From NCBI RefSeq assembly GCF_013363755.1, contig NZ_CP054840.1, positions 1,419,501 to 1,483,500 on the forward strand: a stretch of DNA of 64,000 nucleotides, written 5' to 3'. Position numbers and translations under genes: made by a program. The notes below the pieces were generated by a model that did no database searches, was not told the origin of the DNA, and worked only from the letters and a program-made list of their open reading frames with translations. This document shows, piece after piece, positions 50,696-60,513 of the stretch. How positions within the stretch are numbered: position 1 is the first letter of the stretch; each line of letters starts with the position of its first letter. Source of the stretch: Comamonas antarctica (lineage in GTDB: Bacteria; Pseudomonadota; Gammaproteobacteria; Burkholderiales; Burkholderiaceae_C).

Positions 50696-51727
50696 CTAGA
50701 ACATATGCCGCATGCCGACGCCCACGGCCTTCACATCCTGCCCCGCCACCGCCGGCGCGGAGTCCTGGCCAATGGGAAACAGCATGGTGGTCGAGCGGCC
50801 GCCGTTCTTCAGCACCGCGAACGATCCGTAGACCTGGGTGCGCTTCGACAGGAAGTGGGCGTAGCCCAGCGCCAGGCGCCTGGCGTCGGCGTCGCCGGGG
50901 CGCGACCAGCGGCCCAATGCCAGCCGGAATTCGCCCGAGCCCACGGGCAGGGCGGCGCTGGCGTTGAGGGAGTTGGCGTCGTCCAGGCCCGCAATGCTGT
51001 TGCGCTGGTAGTACCCGTAGATGCGCGCCACGCCGAAGTTGTAGGCGCCGCCGATGCCCAGCGTCTTGGCGCGCACCGCGCTGCCGGGCAGGCCCACGGC
51101 CGCGCCGGGGATCTGCGCGCTGTCGAAGGCCAGGCCCAGGAACGCGGGGCCGCTGGTGTAGTCCAGGGCCAGCGCATAGTTGCGGCCCGTGTCCGCGCCT
51201 TCGGCGGCCTGGACATAGGCGCGGCCAAATACGTTGCCGATCTTCGGGCTGATGTACTGCAGCGAGTTGTCGAACTTGAAGGTGTTGCCGCGGTTGTTCG
51301 CGCCCTGCAGCAGGGTCTGCACCGCGCCCAACTGGGCCCGGCCAAACGCATCGGACTTGCCCGAGATCCACACCGACGGGCCCCACATCGAGCCCAGCTG
51401 CAGCGTGCCCAGGCGGCGGTCGGAGAGGCCGACATAGGCTTCGCGGTTGAAAAAGGCCGCGCTGGAGTTGCCGCTGGGCAGGTCCAGCTGGCTTTCGAGC
51501 TTGAACGTGGCGCTGAGCCCGCCGCCCAGGTCCTCCTGGCCGCGCAGGCCGAAGTAGCTGGTGTCGGAAGATACCGTCCACTGGTTGGCGCCGGGGTTGG
51601 AGCGCGACTGGTAGAAAACACCGGCGTCGGCGCGGCCGTACAGGGTGACGCCGGACTGCGCGAACGCGGTGCAGGAACAGGCAAGCAGCGCGCCCAGGGC
51701 GATACCGTGCTGGATCTTTTGGCTCAT
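50696..51727 (-). CDS. outer-membrane porin (Porin_4/OmpC-like of Burkholderiales)
   Basis: 343 residues. Signal peptide MSQKIQHGIALGALLACSCT ending TAFA, then QSGVTLYGRADAGVFYQS, SYFGLRGQEDLGGGLSATFK, FFNREAYVGLSDRRLGTLQL and the C-terminal VKAVGVGMRHMF ending in Phe for outer-membrane insertion. A trimeric 16-strand porin, probably taking up the substrate of the neighbouring catabolic genes. Longer in-frame starts upstream lack a signal. Confidence 0.93.
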   Translation of the reverse strand: MSQKIQHGIALGALLACSCTAFAQSGVTLYGRADAGVFYQSRSNPGANQWTVSSDTSYFGLRGQEDLGGGLSATFKLESQLDLPSGNSSAAFFNREAYVGLSDRRLGTLQLGSMWGPSVWISGKSDAFGRAQLGAVQTLLQGANNRGNTFKFDNSLQYISPKIGNVFGRAYVQAAEGADTGRNYALALDYTSGPAFLGLAFDSAQIPGAAVGLPGSAVRAKTLGIGGAYNFGVARIYGYYQRNSIAGLDDANSLNASAALPVGSGEFRLALGRWSRPGDADARRLALGYAHFLSKRTQVYGSFAVLKNGGRSTTMLFPIGQDSAPAVAGQDVKAVGVGMRHMF

Positions 51728-51836
51728 TTCTTTGTCTCCTCGTTGAAATCGGGCATGGCTGCGCCCAGCCGTCACTGCGGCTTTGTTGTGGGGCGTAGCG
51801 GGGGAGGGCCGGTCGGCGCCGGCCCGGGTGCGGGTC

Positions 51837-53039
51837 TCAGGCGGCCGTGCTGCGGCGCGTGCTGGCGGCCGGGTCGCGCTTGACGCCCGGGGCCAGCGAA
51901 GTGCCCAGGCCCGGCTTGTCAGGGCGCAGCAGGTAGCCGTTTTCAAGCACCGGCAGTTCGGTCACCAGGTCCTTGTAGAAGGTGCTGAGGAAGGCGCGCA
52001 CCACTTCCTGGAAGATGGCGTTGGGCGAGGCCAGGCCCAGGTGCAGCGAAGCCATCAGCACGACCGGGCCGGTGCAGTCATGGGGTGCAATCGGCTTCTG
52101 GTAGGCGTCGGCGAGGCTCGCGATCTTGCGCGCTTCGGTGATGCCCCCGCACCACGACAGATCGAGCATGACGTAGTCCAGCGCGTGTGCCGCCAGGTGG
52201 TCGCGGAACGCGCCCTGGGCGGCCAGCGTCTCGCTGCCGCAGACCGGGATCTGCGCCAGCCGGCGGTAGTCGGCGAGCGCGCCCGGGCTGTCCATCTTGA
52301 GCGGGTCTTCGGCCCAGAAGGGACGGTATTGCTTGAGTTCGCGTGCAATCGACAGCGCCGACGTCACGTTCCACATCGAATGGAACTCGCACATCACTTC
52401 GATTCTGTCGCCCACGGCCAGGCGGATCTTCTCGAACACCTCGAGGCCCTGGCGCATGGCCTGCGCGCTCACGTACTGGCCGTCCGAGGCCGCGGCGGCG
52501 CCGTCAAAGGGCCAGATCTTCATCGCGCCAAAGCCTTCTTCCACCAGGCTCTGCGCCAGTTCGCCCGGGCTTTCAATGAAGGCGATCTGGTCGTCGTAGC
52601 GATGGCGCACCTTTGCGTCGCCGGGCTGCACCAGCCGGCGCTGGATGCTCTTGCTGTTGTAGTCGACGCCGGCGCAGGTGTTGTAGGCGCGCATGCGCTC
52701 GTGGCAGGCGCCGCCGAGCAACTGGTAGATGGGCTGGCCCGTGACCTGGCCCAGGATATCCCACAGGGCAATGTCGATGGCCGAGGCGGCGCGCGTTTCC
52801 ACGCCGCTGCCGTTGAAGCCCAGATAGCCGCGCAGCAGGATCTTGTGCAGGCGCTCGATGTCCAGCGCGCTCTGTCCCAGGATCAAGGGGGCGGCCATCG
52901 AGTGGATATAGGTTTCGACGGCTTCGGCACCGCGGAAGGTTTCGCCCAGGCCGACGATGCCGGCCTCGGTTTCTATTTCGACCCACAGCAGGTTGGGCTG
53001 GGTCTGCAGGCGTGTGGTTTCAATCGCTGTGATGCGCAT
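51837..53039 (-). CDS. enolase-superfamily dehydratase/racemase
   Basis: 400 residues, mandelate racemase/muconate lactonizing group. Capping domain with GYLGFNGSGVETRAASAIDI and LWDILGQVTGQPIYQLLGG, then the barrel with metal ligands near CEFHSMWN, FWAEDPLKMD and GSETLAAQGAF, and a His base in APHDCTGPV. This set suggests a sugar-acid dehydratase (galactonate or gluconate type) rather than a cycloisomerase; the exact substrate cannot be read. Six bases separate it from the Bug gene, so they form an operon. Confidence 0.85.
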   Translation of the reverse strand: MRITAIETTRLQTQPNLLWVEIETEAGIVGLGETFRGAEAVETYIHSMAAPLILGQSALDIERLHKILLRGYLGFNGSGVETRAASAIDIALWDILGQVTGQPIYQLLGGACHERMRAYNTCAGVDYNSKSIQRRLVQPGDAKVRHRYDDQIAFIESPGELAQSLVEEGFGAMKIWPFDGAAAASDGQYVSAQAMRQGLEVFEKIRLAVGDRIEVMCEFHSMWNVTSALSIARELKQYRPFWAEDPLKMDSPGALADYRRLAQIPVCGSETLAAQGAFRDHLAAHALDYVMLDLSWCGGITEARKIASLADAYQKPIAPHDCTGPVVLMASLHLGLASPNAIFQEVVRAFLSTFYKDLVTELPVLENGYLLRPDKPGLGTSLAPGVKRDPAASTRRSTAA

Positions 53040-53045
53040 TCGTGC

Positions 53046-54014
53046 TTACTCCGCGGAAATCTTTTGCGAGCGGATCAGGTCCGCCCATTTGTCGTGTTCG
53101 GCGCGGATGTGCTTGCCCAGCACCGCAGGCGCGCCGCCCAGTGGGTTGATGCCGGCATCGACCATGGATTTGTGCACCGCCGGGTCTTTCAAGGCCTTGT
53201 TGAACGCGGCGTTGAGCTTCTGGATCGCGGCCGCGGGCGTGCCGGCCGGCGCGCCGATCGCGAACCAGGGCTCGATGACGAAGCCCTTGTAGCCGATCTC
53301 CTCCATCGAGCGCAGCTCCGGCAGGTTGGCCGAGCGGCCCTTGCCCGTGACCGCGAGGCCCTTGACCTTGCCGGTCTTGACGAAGGGGGCGATGGACGGT
53401 TCGTTGTCGAAGAACACATCGATCTGCCCGCCCAGCAAATCGGTGATCGCCGGGCCCGAACCCTTGTAGGGCACATGCAGCAGCTCGACGCCGGCCATCT
53501 TCTTGAACAGCTCGCCGGCAAGGTGGTTCGAGGCGCCCACGCCCGAGGAGGCGTAGCTCAACTGGCCGCGCCTCGCCTTGGCCACCAGGTCTTCGACGCT
53601 GTTGATGTCGGACTTGGGGCTGGCCGTCAGCACGTTGATCGAGGCGCCCAGCAGCACCACCGGGGCGATGTCCTTGAACAGGTCGAAGCCGGGGTTGGCG
53701 TAGAGGCTGGAGTTGACCGAGCAGTTGCCGATGCTGCACAGGAAGATGGTGTAGCCGTCGGCTGGCGCCTTCACGGCCGCCGCGGTGCCGATGTTGCCGG
53801 TGGCGCCAGGGCGGTTCTCGACCACGATGGACTGGCCCAGCTCCTTGGCCGCGGCGGTGGCGGTGAGGCGCGAGACCAGGTCGCCCGAGCCGCCCGGCGG
53901 TACCGGCACGATCATGCGGATCGGCTTGTTGGGAAAGTCCTGGGCATGCACCAGCGGGTGCCAGGCCAGGGTCGCGCCAAAGCCCAGCGCGAGGGCGACA
54001 AGTTTCTTTTTCAT
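53046..54014 (-). CDS. Bug-family (TctC) periplasmic solute-binding protein
   Basis: 322 residues. Signal peptide MKKKLVALALGFGATLAWHP ending VHA, then FPNKPIRMIVPVPPGGSGDL, SIVVENRPGATGNIGTAAAV, and YASSGVGASNHLAGELFKKM, all typical of Bug proteins, which bind carboxylates. No TctA/TctB membrane partners are nearby, which is common for this greatly expanded family. Probably binds the substrate of the enolase-superfamily enzyme. Confidence 0.93.
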   Translation of the reverse strand: MKKKLVALALGFGATLAWHPLVHAQDFPNKPIRMIVPVPPGGSGDLVSRLTATAAAKELGQSIVVENRPGATGNIGTAAAVKAPADGYTIFLCSIGNCSVNSSLYANPGFDLFKDIAPVVLLGASINVLTASPKSDINSVEDLVAKARRGQLSYASSGVGASNHLAGELFKKMAGVELLHVPYKGSGPAITDLLGGQIDVFFDNEPSIAPFVKTGKVKGLAVTGKGRSANLPELRSMEEIGYKGFVIEPWFAIGAPAGTPAAAIQKLNAAFNKALKDPAVHKSMVDAGINPLGGAPAVLGKHIRAEHDKWADLIRSQKISAE

Positions 54015-54074
54015 GATTTGTCTCCAGCTCTTGGTTGATTTATGGGACGGTGCTGATCGTCGGTCGCAATAATA

Positions 54075-54091
54075 CAATCATCATATGATTG
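54075..54091. promoter_or_regulatory. palindrome between divergent genes, candidate GntR operator
   Basis: CAATCA-TCATA-TGATTG with six perfect pairs, central in the 121 bases between the Bug and GntR starts. Position and symmetry suit autoregulation and control of the divergent operon. Confidence 0.6.
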
Positions 54092-54135
54092 ACGCAAGCC
54101 AGTCTTGCGCAGGGCTGCGGTTATGCTTGCAGCCT

Positions 54136-54837
54136 ATGCCTCCACCACGCCTGCGCAACTTTCACCACCAAATCGTTGATGCAGTCGGCGCGAGCATCGT
54201 TGCCGGGCGCTACGCTGAAGGCGCGAAGCTGCCCACTGAACCGCAACTCGCCGAAACCTATGGCGCGAGCCGGCTGATCATTCGCGAAGCCATGAAGAGC
54301 CTCGCGGCCAAGGGACTGGTGTCGATTCGCCCGCGCACCGGCACCCATGTGCTGCCGCGCGCCGAGTGGAATCTGTTCGATCCCGCGGTGCTGGGCTGGC
54401 AGAGCGAGGCGCCGCCTGACAGGCAGCTGATTGCCGACCTGATGGAGCTGCGCCAGACCATCGAGCCGCTGGCGGCGCGGCTGGCCGCCGCCCGGGCCCG
54501 GCCCGAGAAGGTGGCCGAGATCCGCGCGGCCTTCGAGGCCATGGAGAAGGCCCGTACCCAGGCGTCCTATATCGAAGCCGATCTGCGCTTTCACGGCGCC
54601 GTCGTGCGCGCGTGCGGCAACCAGTTCATCATGCAGCTGGAGACGGCGCTGTCGGCCGTCTGGAAAACCAGCTTCCAGGCCTCAAGCGATGCCTGGGGCT
54701 CCGATGCCGAGGCCCTGGCGTTGCACCGGACCCTGCTGCAGTCGATTGAAATGCGCGATGCGCCCGCCGCGGAAGCCGCGGTGCTGGCGCTGATCGCGCG
54801 CGCGGTGGTGCGCATCGAGCATATCGAGCCGCGCTAG
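54136..54837 (+). CDS. GntR-family regulator, FadR/FCD type
   Basis: 233 residues from MPPPRLRNFHH. Winged HTH (EGAKLPTEPQLAETYGASRL, IIREAMKSLAAKGLVSIRPR, TGTHVLP) and an FCD effector domain with metal-binding His (DLMELRQTIEPLAARLAAAR, ADLRFHGAVVRACGNQFIMQ, LHRTLLQSIEMRDAPAA). An ATG at 54085 lies inside the palindrome, so 54136 is preferred though its ribosome site is weak. Likely represses the divergent Bug/enolase operon until a carboxylic acid binds. Confidence 0.9.
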   Translation: MPPPRLRNFHHQIVDAVGASIVAGRYAEGAKLPTEPQLAETYGASRLIIREAMKSLAAKGLVSIRPRTGTHVLPRAEWNLFDPAVLGWQSEAPPDRQLIADLMELRQTIEPLAARLAAARARPEKVAEIRAAFEAMEKARTQASYIEADLRFHGAVVRACGNQFIMQLETALSAVWKTSFQASSDAWGSDAEALALHRTLLQSIEMRDAPAAEAAVLALIARAVVRIEHIEPR

Positions 54838-54848
54838 CGCGCATCGGC

Positions 54849-56153
54849 TCAATACGCGATCGCCTTGCACTGGTCGCGCCGGATCGACAGGATGCCGATC
54901 AGGCCGACGATGGCCGCCGCGATGACGAAGTACGCGGGCGACTGGCGGTTCTCGGTGAGCTGCACCAGCTTGACCGCGATATAGGGCGCGGTGCCGCCGG
55001 CGATGATCACGCCGAAGTTCCAGCCGCTGGCGACACCGGTGTAGCGGTACCGGGGCTCGAACAGCACCGGCAGGATGGTATAGGCGCTGACCTGGGTGGC
55101 GACGGTGTTGAGCATCAGCACGATATAGGCCAGCGTGGCCATCGCCAGGCCGCGCTCCATCAAGGCCATGGCCGGGTAGGTGACGATGATGTAGCCGACC
55201 AGGCCCGCCAGCATCAGGCGGCGCAGGCCGATGCGGTCGCCGATGTAGCCGCCCAGCGGCATCAGCAGCGCGGACAGCCCGATGGCCAGCGTGGCGACCC
55301 AGTAGACGCTGCTCGCGGGATAGCCCAGCTGCTTGACCAGATGGATGCTCATGTAGGTCAGGCCGATATAGGCCGTGCCGTTGGTCGCGGCGCTGATGGC
55401 CGTCGACTGCAGCAGCGCCTTGCCCTGGAAGCGGAACAGTTCGCGCACCGGCGAGTGCTCCTTCTTCTCGGGCGTGCCCTCGTAGGTTTCCTTGACGCGG
55501 GTGCGCGCCCAGATGCACAGCAGCGTCAGCGGCAGGGCCAGCAGGAAGGGAATGCGCCAGCCCCAGCTGGCCATCTGCTCGGCCGTGGTCAGGGCCGTGA
55601 CGGCGCCGGCCACGGCGGCCGCGAGCGCGAAGCCGCCGGTCGAGCCCATGGGCGTGAACGAGCCGAAGGTGGCGCGCAGGTGCGGCGGCGAGGACTCGGA
55701 GATGAAGGTCGCCGAGCCGCCGACTTCGCCGCCCGCGGAAAAGCCCTGCAGCAGCCGCACCAGCACCAGCAGCGCGGTGGCGAAGTAGCCCGCCTGGTCG
55801 AAGGTCGGCAGCAGCCCCATCAGCGTGCTGCCCACGCCCATGCAGATCAGCGTGCCCAGCAGCGCGGTCTTGCGGCCGTACTTGTCGCCGATATGGCCGA
55901 ACACGATGCCGCCCAGCGGGCGCACGAAATACGCGGTGCCGAACACCGCCAGCGCGGCCAGCAGCGAGACCGTGGGATCGCCGCTGGGAAAGAACAGCGG
56001 TGCGATCACCACCGCCATGTAGCCATAGAGGCTGAAGTCGTAATACTCGATCAGCGTGCCGACGAAGCCCGAGGCCGCGGCGCGCTTGGAATCCGCGTGC
56101 GCGGTCTTGGCGGGTATCTTGTGGGTTGCACCCAGAACACTGGCATTGCTCAT
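54849..56153 (-). CDS. MHS-type major facilitator transporter
   Basis: 434 residues, twelve membrane helices, metabolite:H+ symporter group (ProP, KgtP, ShiA). Signatures: GFVGTLIEYYDFSLYGYMAV at the N-terminus, FGHIGDKYGRKTALLGTLIC between helices 2 and 3, LLQGFSAGGEVGGSATFISE in helix 4 and PLGGYIGDRIGLRRLMLAGL mid-protein. Start MSNASVLG at 56153. Probably imports the acid degraded by the upstream operon, 140 bases away in the same direction. Confidence 0.92.
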   Translation of the reverse strand: MSNASVLGATHKIPAKTAHADSKRAAASGFVGTLIEYYDFSLYGYMAVVIAPLFFPSGDPTVSLLAALAVFGTAYFVRPLGGIVFGHIGDKYGRKTALLGTLICMGVGSTLMGLLPTFDQAGYFATALLVLVRLLQGFSAGGEVGGSATFISESSPPHLRATFGSFTPMGSTGGFALAAAVAGAVTALTTAEQMASWGWRIPFLLALPLTLLCIWARTRVKETYEGTPEKKEHSPVRELFRFQGKALLQSTAISAATNGTAYIGLTYMSIHLVKQLGYPASSVYWVATLAIGLSALLMPLGGYIGDRIGLRRLMLAGLVGYIIVTYPAMALMERGLAMATLAYIVLMLNTVATQVSAYTILPVLFEPRYRYTGVASGWNFGVIIAGGTAPYIAVKLVQLTENRQSPAYFVIAAAIVGLIGILSIRRDQCKAIAY

Positions 56154-56293
56154 GTCTCGTCCATTTCTCGTTGATGGTTTCGTGGATGGTCTGATTGCCA
56201 CCCCTCTGCATTGCTGTCCAAGACGCTTCCCTGGGGAAGCCCAACCTCCTTTCCTTCGCGCGAACCGGGCGCCCGCAGCGTCTGTCGACTGGC

Positions 56294-57100
56294 TTAGCGG
56301 CCGATGAAGACCGGCGCGCGTTTCTGTGCGAAGGCCTGCGCCGCCTCCTGGAAGTCCTGGGTCATCAGGCCCAGCACCTGGGCATGGTTTTCCAGTTCGA
56401 TCGCGGCATCGAGGCTGGGTGCGTCGAGGTTCTGCCACATCACGCGCTTGGTATGCGCGCTCGCATAGGGCGCCTGCGCGGCAATCTGCTGCGCGCAGGC
56501 GAGGGCGCGCGCCGGCAGCGCAGCACGTTCCACGACGTCTGCCACCAGGCCGATGCGCAGTGCCTCGGCAGCCTCGACGGGCCGGCCCGTGAGCATGATC
56601 TCGAACGCGCGGCCCGCGCCGATCAGCCGCGGCAGGTGGTAGCTCAGGCCGCATTCGCCAGCGGTGAGGCCGATCTTCACCGCGCCCACATGGAAGGCGG
56701 CCTCGGGCGCGGCCAGGCGGATGTCGGCCGCCAGCGCCAGTGCCATGCCGGCCCCGACGGCCGCGCCGTTGACGGCGGCAATCACCGCCACGTCGGATTG
56801 CCGCAGCCGCTGCATCAGCCCGGCAAACCGGTGCTGCAGCGCCATGGCCTCGCGCACGTCGGGGGTGAACACGCCCTCGGCGTCGAGCACCGACTTGAGA
56901 TCGAGGCCGGCGCAAAAGCCTTCGCCCTGGCCGGTGATGATCAGCACGCGCAGGCCGCGGTCGGCCAGCAGCGCGTCGAGCTGCGCATGCAGTTCGTTCA
57001 TCGCCGCCAGGCTCAGCGCGTTGCGGCGCGCGGGCTGCTGGAGTTGCAACAGTCCGATGCCGGGCTCGAGCTGCCGGCAGGAGACGACCGCGGCGCTCAT
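56294..57100 (-). CDS. enoyl-CoA hydratase/isomerase family protein (first)
   Basis: 268 residues, crotonase fold. Oxyanion-hole segments GEGFCAGLDLKSVL and NGAAVGAGMALALAADIRLA; the glutamate region reads KIGLTAGECGLSYHLPRLIG. LTAGECG keeps one acidic residue usable in hydration. Overlaps the acyl-CoA synthetase stop by ATGA. The second crotonase in the same operon differs in this loop, so the two probably act at different steps. Confidence 0.9.
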   Translation of the reverse strand: MSAAVVSCRQLEPGIGLLQLQQPARRNALSLAAMNELHAQLDALLADRGLRVLIITGQGEGFCAGLDLKSVLDAEGVFTPDVREAMALQHRFAGLMQRLRQSDVAVIAAVNGAAVGAGMALALAADIRLAAPEAAFHVGAVKIGLTAGECGLSYHLPRLIGAGRAFEIMLTGRPVEAAEALRIGLVADVVERAALPARALACAQQIAAQAPYASAHTKRVMWQNLDAPSLDAAIELENHAQVLGLMTQDFQEAAQAFAQKRAPVFIGR

Positions 57101-58698
57101 GCCGCGGCCCCCGTGCCCAGCAGCTCCTCGCGCAGCACGCGCTTGAGCAGCTTGCCGTTGGCGTTGCGCGGCAGCGGATCGGCGCGCAGCGTGAAGCTTT
57201 CGGGCACCTTGTAGTCGGCCAGGCGCGCGGCGCAGAAGCTGCGCAGTGCCTCGGCATCGAGCACCTGTCCTTCGCGCGCCGTGACGAATACATGCACGCG
57301 CTCGCCCAGCACCGGGCAGGGCCGGGCGACCACCGCGGCTTCGAGCACCTGCGGGTGCTCGCTGAGCGTGTTCTCCACCTCGACGCTGAAGATCTTGTAG
57401 CCGCCGCGGTTGAGCATGTCCTTGCGCCGGTCGAGCACGTAGACGAAGCCTTCTGCATCGACCTTGCCGACATCGCCGCTGCGCCAATAGCCGTCGATGA
57501 AGCCCTCGCGCGTGGCCTGCGGGTTTTGCCAGTAGCCCTTGGCGACCATCGGTCCCTTGAGCCACAGCTCGCCGATCTCGCCCGCGGCAACCGGCTGCCC
57601 GTCGTCGTCCATCACGGCGATGTCGGCGCAGGGCAGGGCCAGGCCCACGCTGTCGAGATGGGCGCGCGTGAGCTGCGCCGGCATGACGGCCACGGGCGAG
57701 GTGGTTTCGGTCGCACCATAGCAGTTGGACAGGCGCAGGCCGGGCAGCAGGTGCGCCATGCGGTCGATGGTCTCGGGCGGCATGGGCGCGCCGCCATAGC
57801 CGCCCACGGTCCAGGCCGAGAGGTCGTGCTGCGCGAAGTCGGGCTGCAGCAGGCACAGCTGGTACATGGCCGGCACCATGATGGTGTAGCTCATGCGCTC
57901 GCGCGCGGCCAGCGGCAGGAACTGCTGGGCCTTGAAATGCGGCACCACGATCAGCGTGCCGCCCAGGCCCAGCGAGACCGCCATCAGCGCCGCCAGCCCG
58001 GTGATGTGGCTCAGCGGCACCACCACGCAGCCGCGCACGTTTTCATCCAGGCCCAGCGCCTGCGCATAGTGCAAGATGGTGTGCACCACGCCCAGATGGG
58101 TCAGCATCGCGCCCTTGGGAAAACCGGTGGTGCCCGAGGTGTAGACCAGCAGCGCCAGGTCCTCCTCATCGATGTCGACCGGCTCCAGCAGCGGGGCGTG
58201 GGCCAGCAGCGCGGCAAAGCTACAGGTGCCGGCACCCGCGTCGGCCTCGCCGACGAACACGCGCAGTTGCAGATCGGGCAGCGCCTCGGCATCGGGCGCG
58301 AGATTGCGCAGCTCGGCGTCGAGAATCAGCGCGCGCGCCCCCGCGTTGCGCAGGATGTACGCCAGGCCCGGCGTCTGTTCGCGCACGCTCAGCGGCAGCA
58401 GCACCGCGCCCAGGGCCAGGATCGCATAGCTGGCAATGACGAACTCCGCGCCGTTGGCCAGCAGCAGTGCCACGCGGTCGCCGCGCTCCACGCCCTGCGC
58501 GCGCAGGCCCGCGGCCACGCGCATCACCTGCTCGTCGAGTTCGGCCCAGTTCAGGCGCTGCTCGCCGCAGACCAGGGCCTCGGCCTGGGGCCGGCGTTTT
58601 GCCGTGGCGCGCCACAGCGACACCAGGTCGCGCGGCCGCTCACGGAAGCAGCGCATCCGGCGCTCGCCGTAATGGATTTCGGTCTGCGTCTCGTACAT
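57097..58698 (-). CDS. acyl-CoA synthetase (AMP-forming)
   Basis: 533 residues, adenylate-forming class I. Motifs in order: LLVYTSGTTGFPKGAMLTH (P-loop), LSNCYGATETTSPVAVMP, YWRSGDVGKVDAEGFVYVLD, RRKDMLNRGGYKIFSVEVEN hinge and PLPRNANGKLLKRVLREEL with the catalytic Lys. Activates the free acid to its CoA thioester for the operon's dehydrogenase and hydratases. Three bases from the NMO stop. Confidence 0.94.
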   Translation of the reverse strand: MYETQTEIHYGERRMRCFRERPRDLVSLWRATAKRRPQAEALVCGEQRLNWAELDEQVMRVAAGLRAQGVERGDRVALLLANGAEFVIASYAILALGAVLLPLSVREQTPGLAYILRNAGARALILDAELRNLAPDAEALPDLQLRVFVGEADAGAGTCSFAALLAHAPLLEPVDIDEEDLALLVYTSGTTGFPKGAMLTHLGVVHTILHYAQALGLDENVRGCVVVPLSHITGLAALMAVSLGLGGTLIVVPHFKAQQFLPLAARERMSYTIMVPAMYQLCLLQPDFAQHDLSAWTVGGYGGAPMPPETIDRMAHLLPGLRLSNCYGATETTSPVAVMPAQLTRAHLDSVGLALPCADIAVMDDDGQPVAAGEIGELWLKGPMVAKGYWQNPQATREGFIDGYWRSGDVGKVDAEGFVYVLDRRKDMLNRGGYKIFSVEVENTLSEHPQVLEAAVVARPCPVLGERVHVFVTAREGQVLDAEALRSFCAARLADYKVPESFTLRADPLPRNANGKLLKRVLREELLGTGAAA

Positions 58699-58701
58699 GG
58701 C

Positions 58702-59706
<1,005 letters not shown>

Positions 59707-60504
59707 TCAGCGGCCCTGGAATTGCGGCGCGCGCTTTTCGGAAAAGGCGCGCGTGCCTTCGTGGAAATCCTCGGTCTGGGTGCAGGCAATGAAGCCCGCG
59801 GCTTCGACATCGAGGTGCTCGTCGAGGCTGTGCTGCGCGGCGCTGCGCAGCAGCTTTTTCATGCTGCCCAAGGCGCGCGTCGGGCCCTGCGCCAGCCGCT
59901 GCACCAGCGCATGGGATTCGGCCTCGAGCTGCGCGGCCGGCACCACGCGGTTGACCAGGCCCAGCTGCAGCGCCTGTGCCGCATCCACGGTGTCGCCCAG
60001 CAGCGCGAGTTCCATGGCCTTGCGCAGGCCCAGCACGCGCGGCAGGCTCCATGAGGTGGAGCAGTCGCAGCTCGCGCCAATGGCCGGGTAGGCGACGCTC
60101 AAACGCGTGCCCTCGGCGGCCAGCGCCAGGTCGCAGGCCAGCATCAGGCCCAGCCCGCCGCCCGCCACCGCGCCTTGCACCGCGCAGATGACGGGCGCAT
60201 CCAGGGCGGCAAGCCGCCGGATGCCGCCATGCATGCCGGCGATCAGTTCCTCCGCGGCGCGTGCCGGGTCGGCGCGCATCTCGCCGATGTCGCCGCCGGC
60301 CATGAAGGCCCGCCCTTCGCCGCTGAGCAGCACGGCGCGCACCGCGCCATCGGCCTGCACCTCCTTGCAGGCGCGCGCGAAGGCCGCGGCCATGTCGCGG
60401 TCGATGGCGTTGAGGGCCTGGGGCCGGTTGAAGCGGATGTGCGCGACCGCGCCGTCGCGCCAGTGCAGCACGCTGCCGTCCGTGGGTTTGTCGGGATAGG
60501 CCAT
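59707..60504 (-). CDS. enoyl-CoA hydratase/isomerase family protein (second)
   Basis: 265 residues. Crotonase segments GEGRAFMAGGDIGEMRADPA, QGAVAGGGLGLMLACDLALA and YPAIGASCDCSTSWSLPRVL. The last differs from true hydratases, which have a Glu in this loop, so isomerase or thioesterase-like chemistry is possible. The ATG at 60504 has AAGGAG six bases upstream. Confidence 0.88.
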   Translation of the reverse strand: MAYPDKPTDGSVLHWRDGAVAHIRFNRPQALNAIDRDMAAAFARACKEVQADGAVRAVLLSGEGRAFMAGGDIGEMRADPARAAEELIAGMHGGIRRLAALDAPVICAVQGAVAGGGLGLMLACDLALAAEGTRLSVAYPAIGASCDCSTSWSLPRVLGLRKAMELALLGDTVDAAQALQLGLVNRVVPAAQLEAESHALVQRLAQGPTRALGSMKKLLRSAAQHSLDEHLDVEAAGFIACTQTEDFHEGTRAFSEKRAPQFQGR

Positions 60505-60513
60505 GGACACTCC

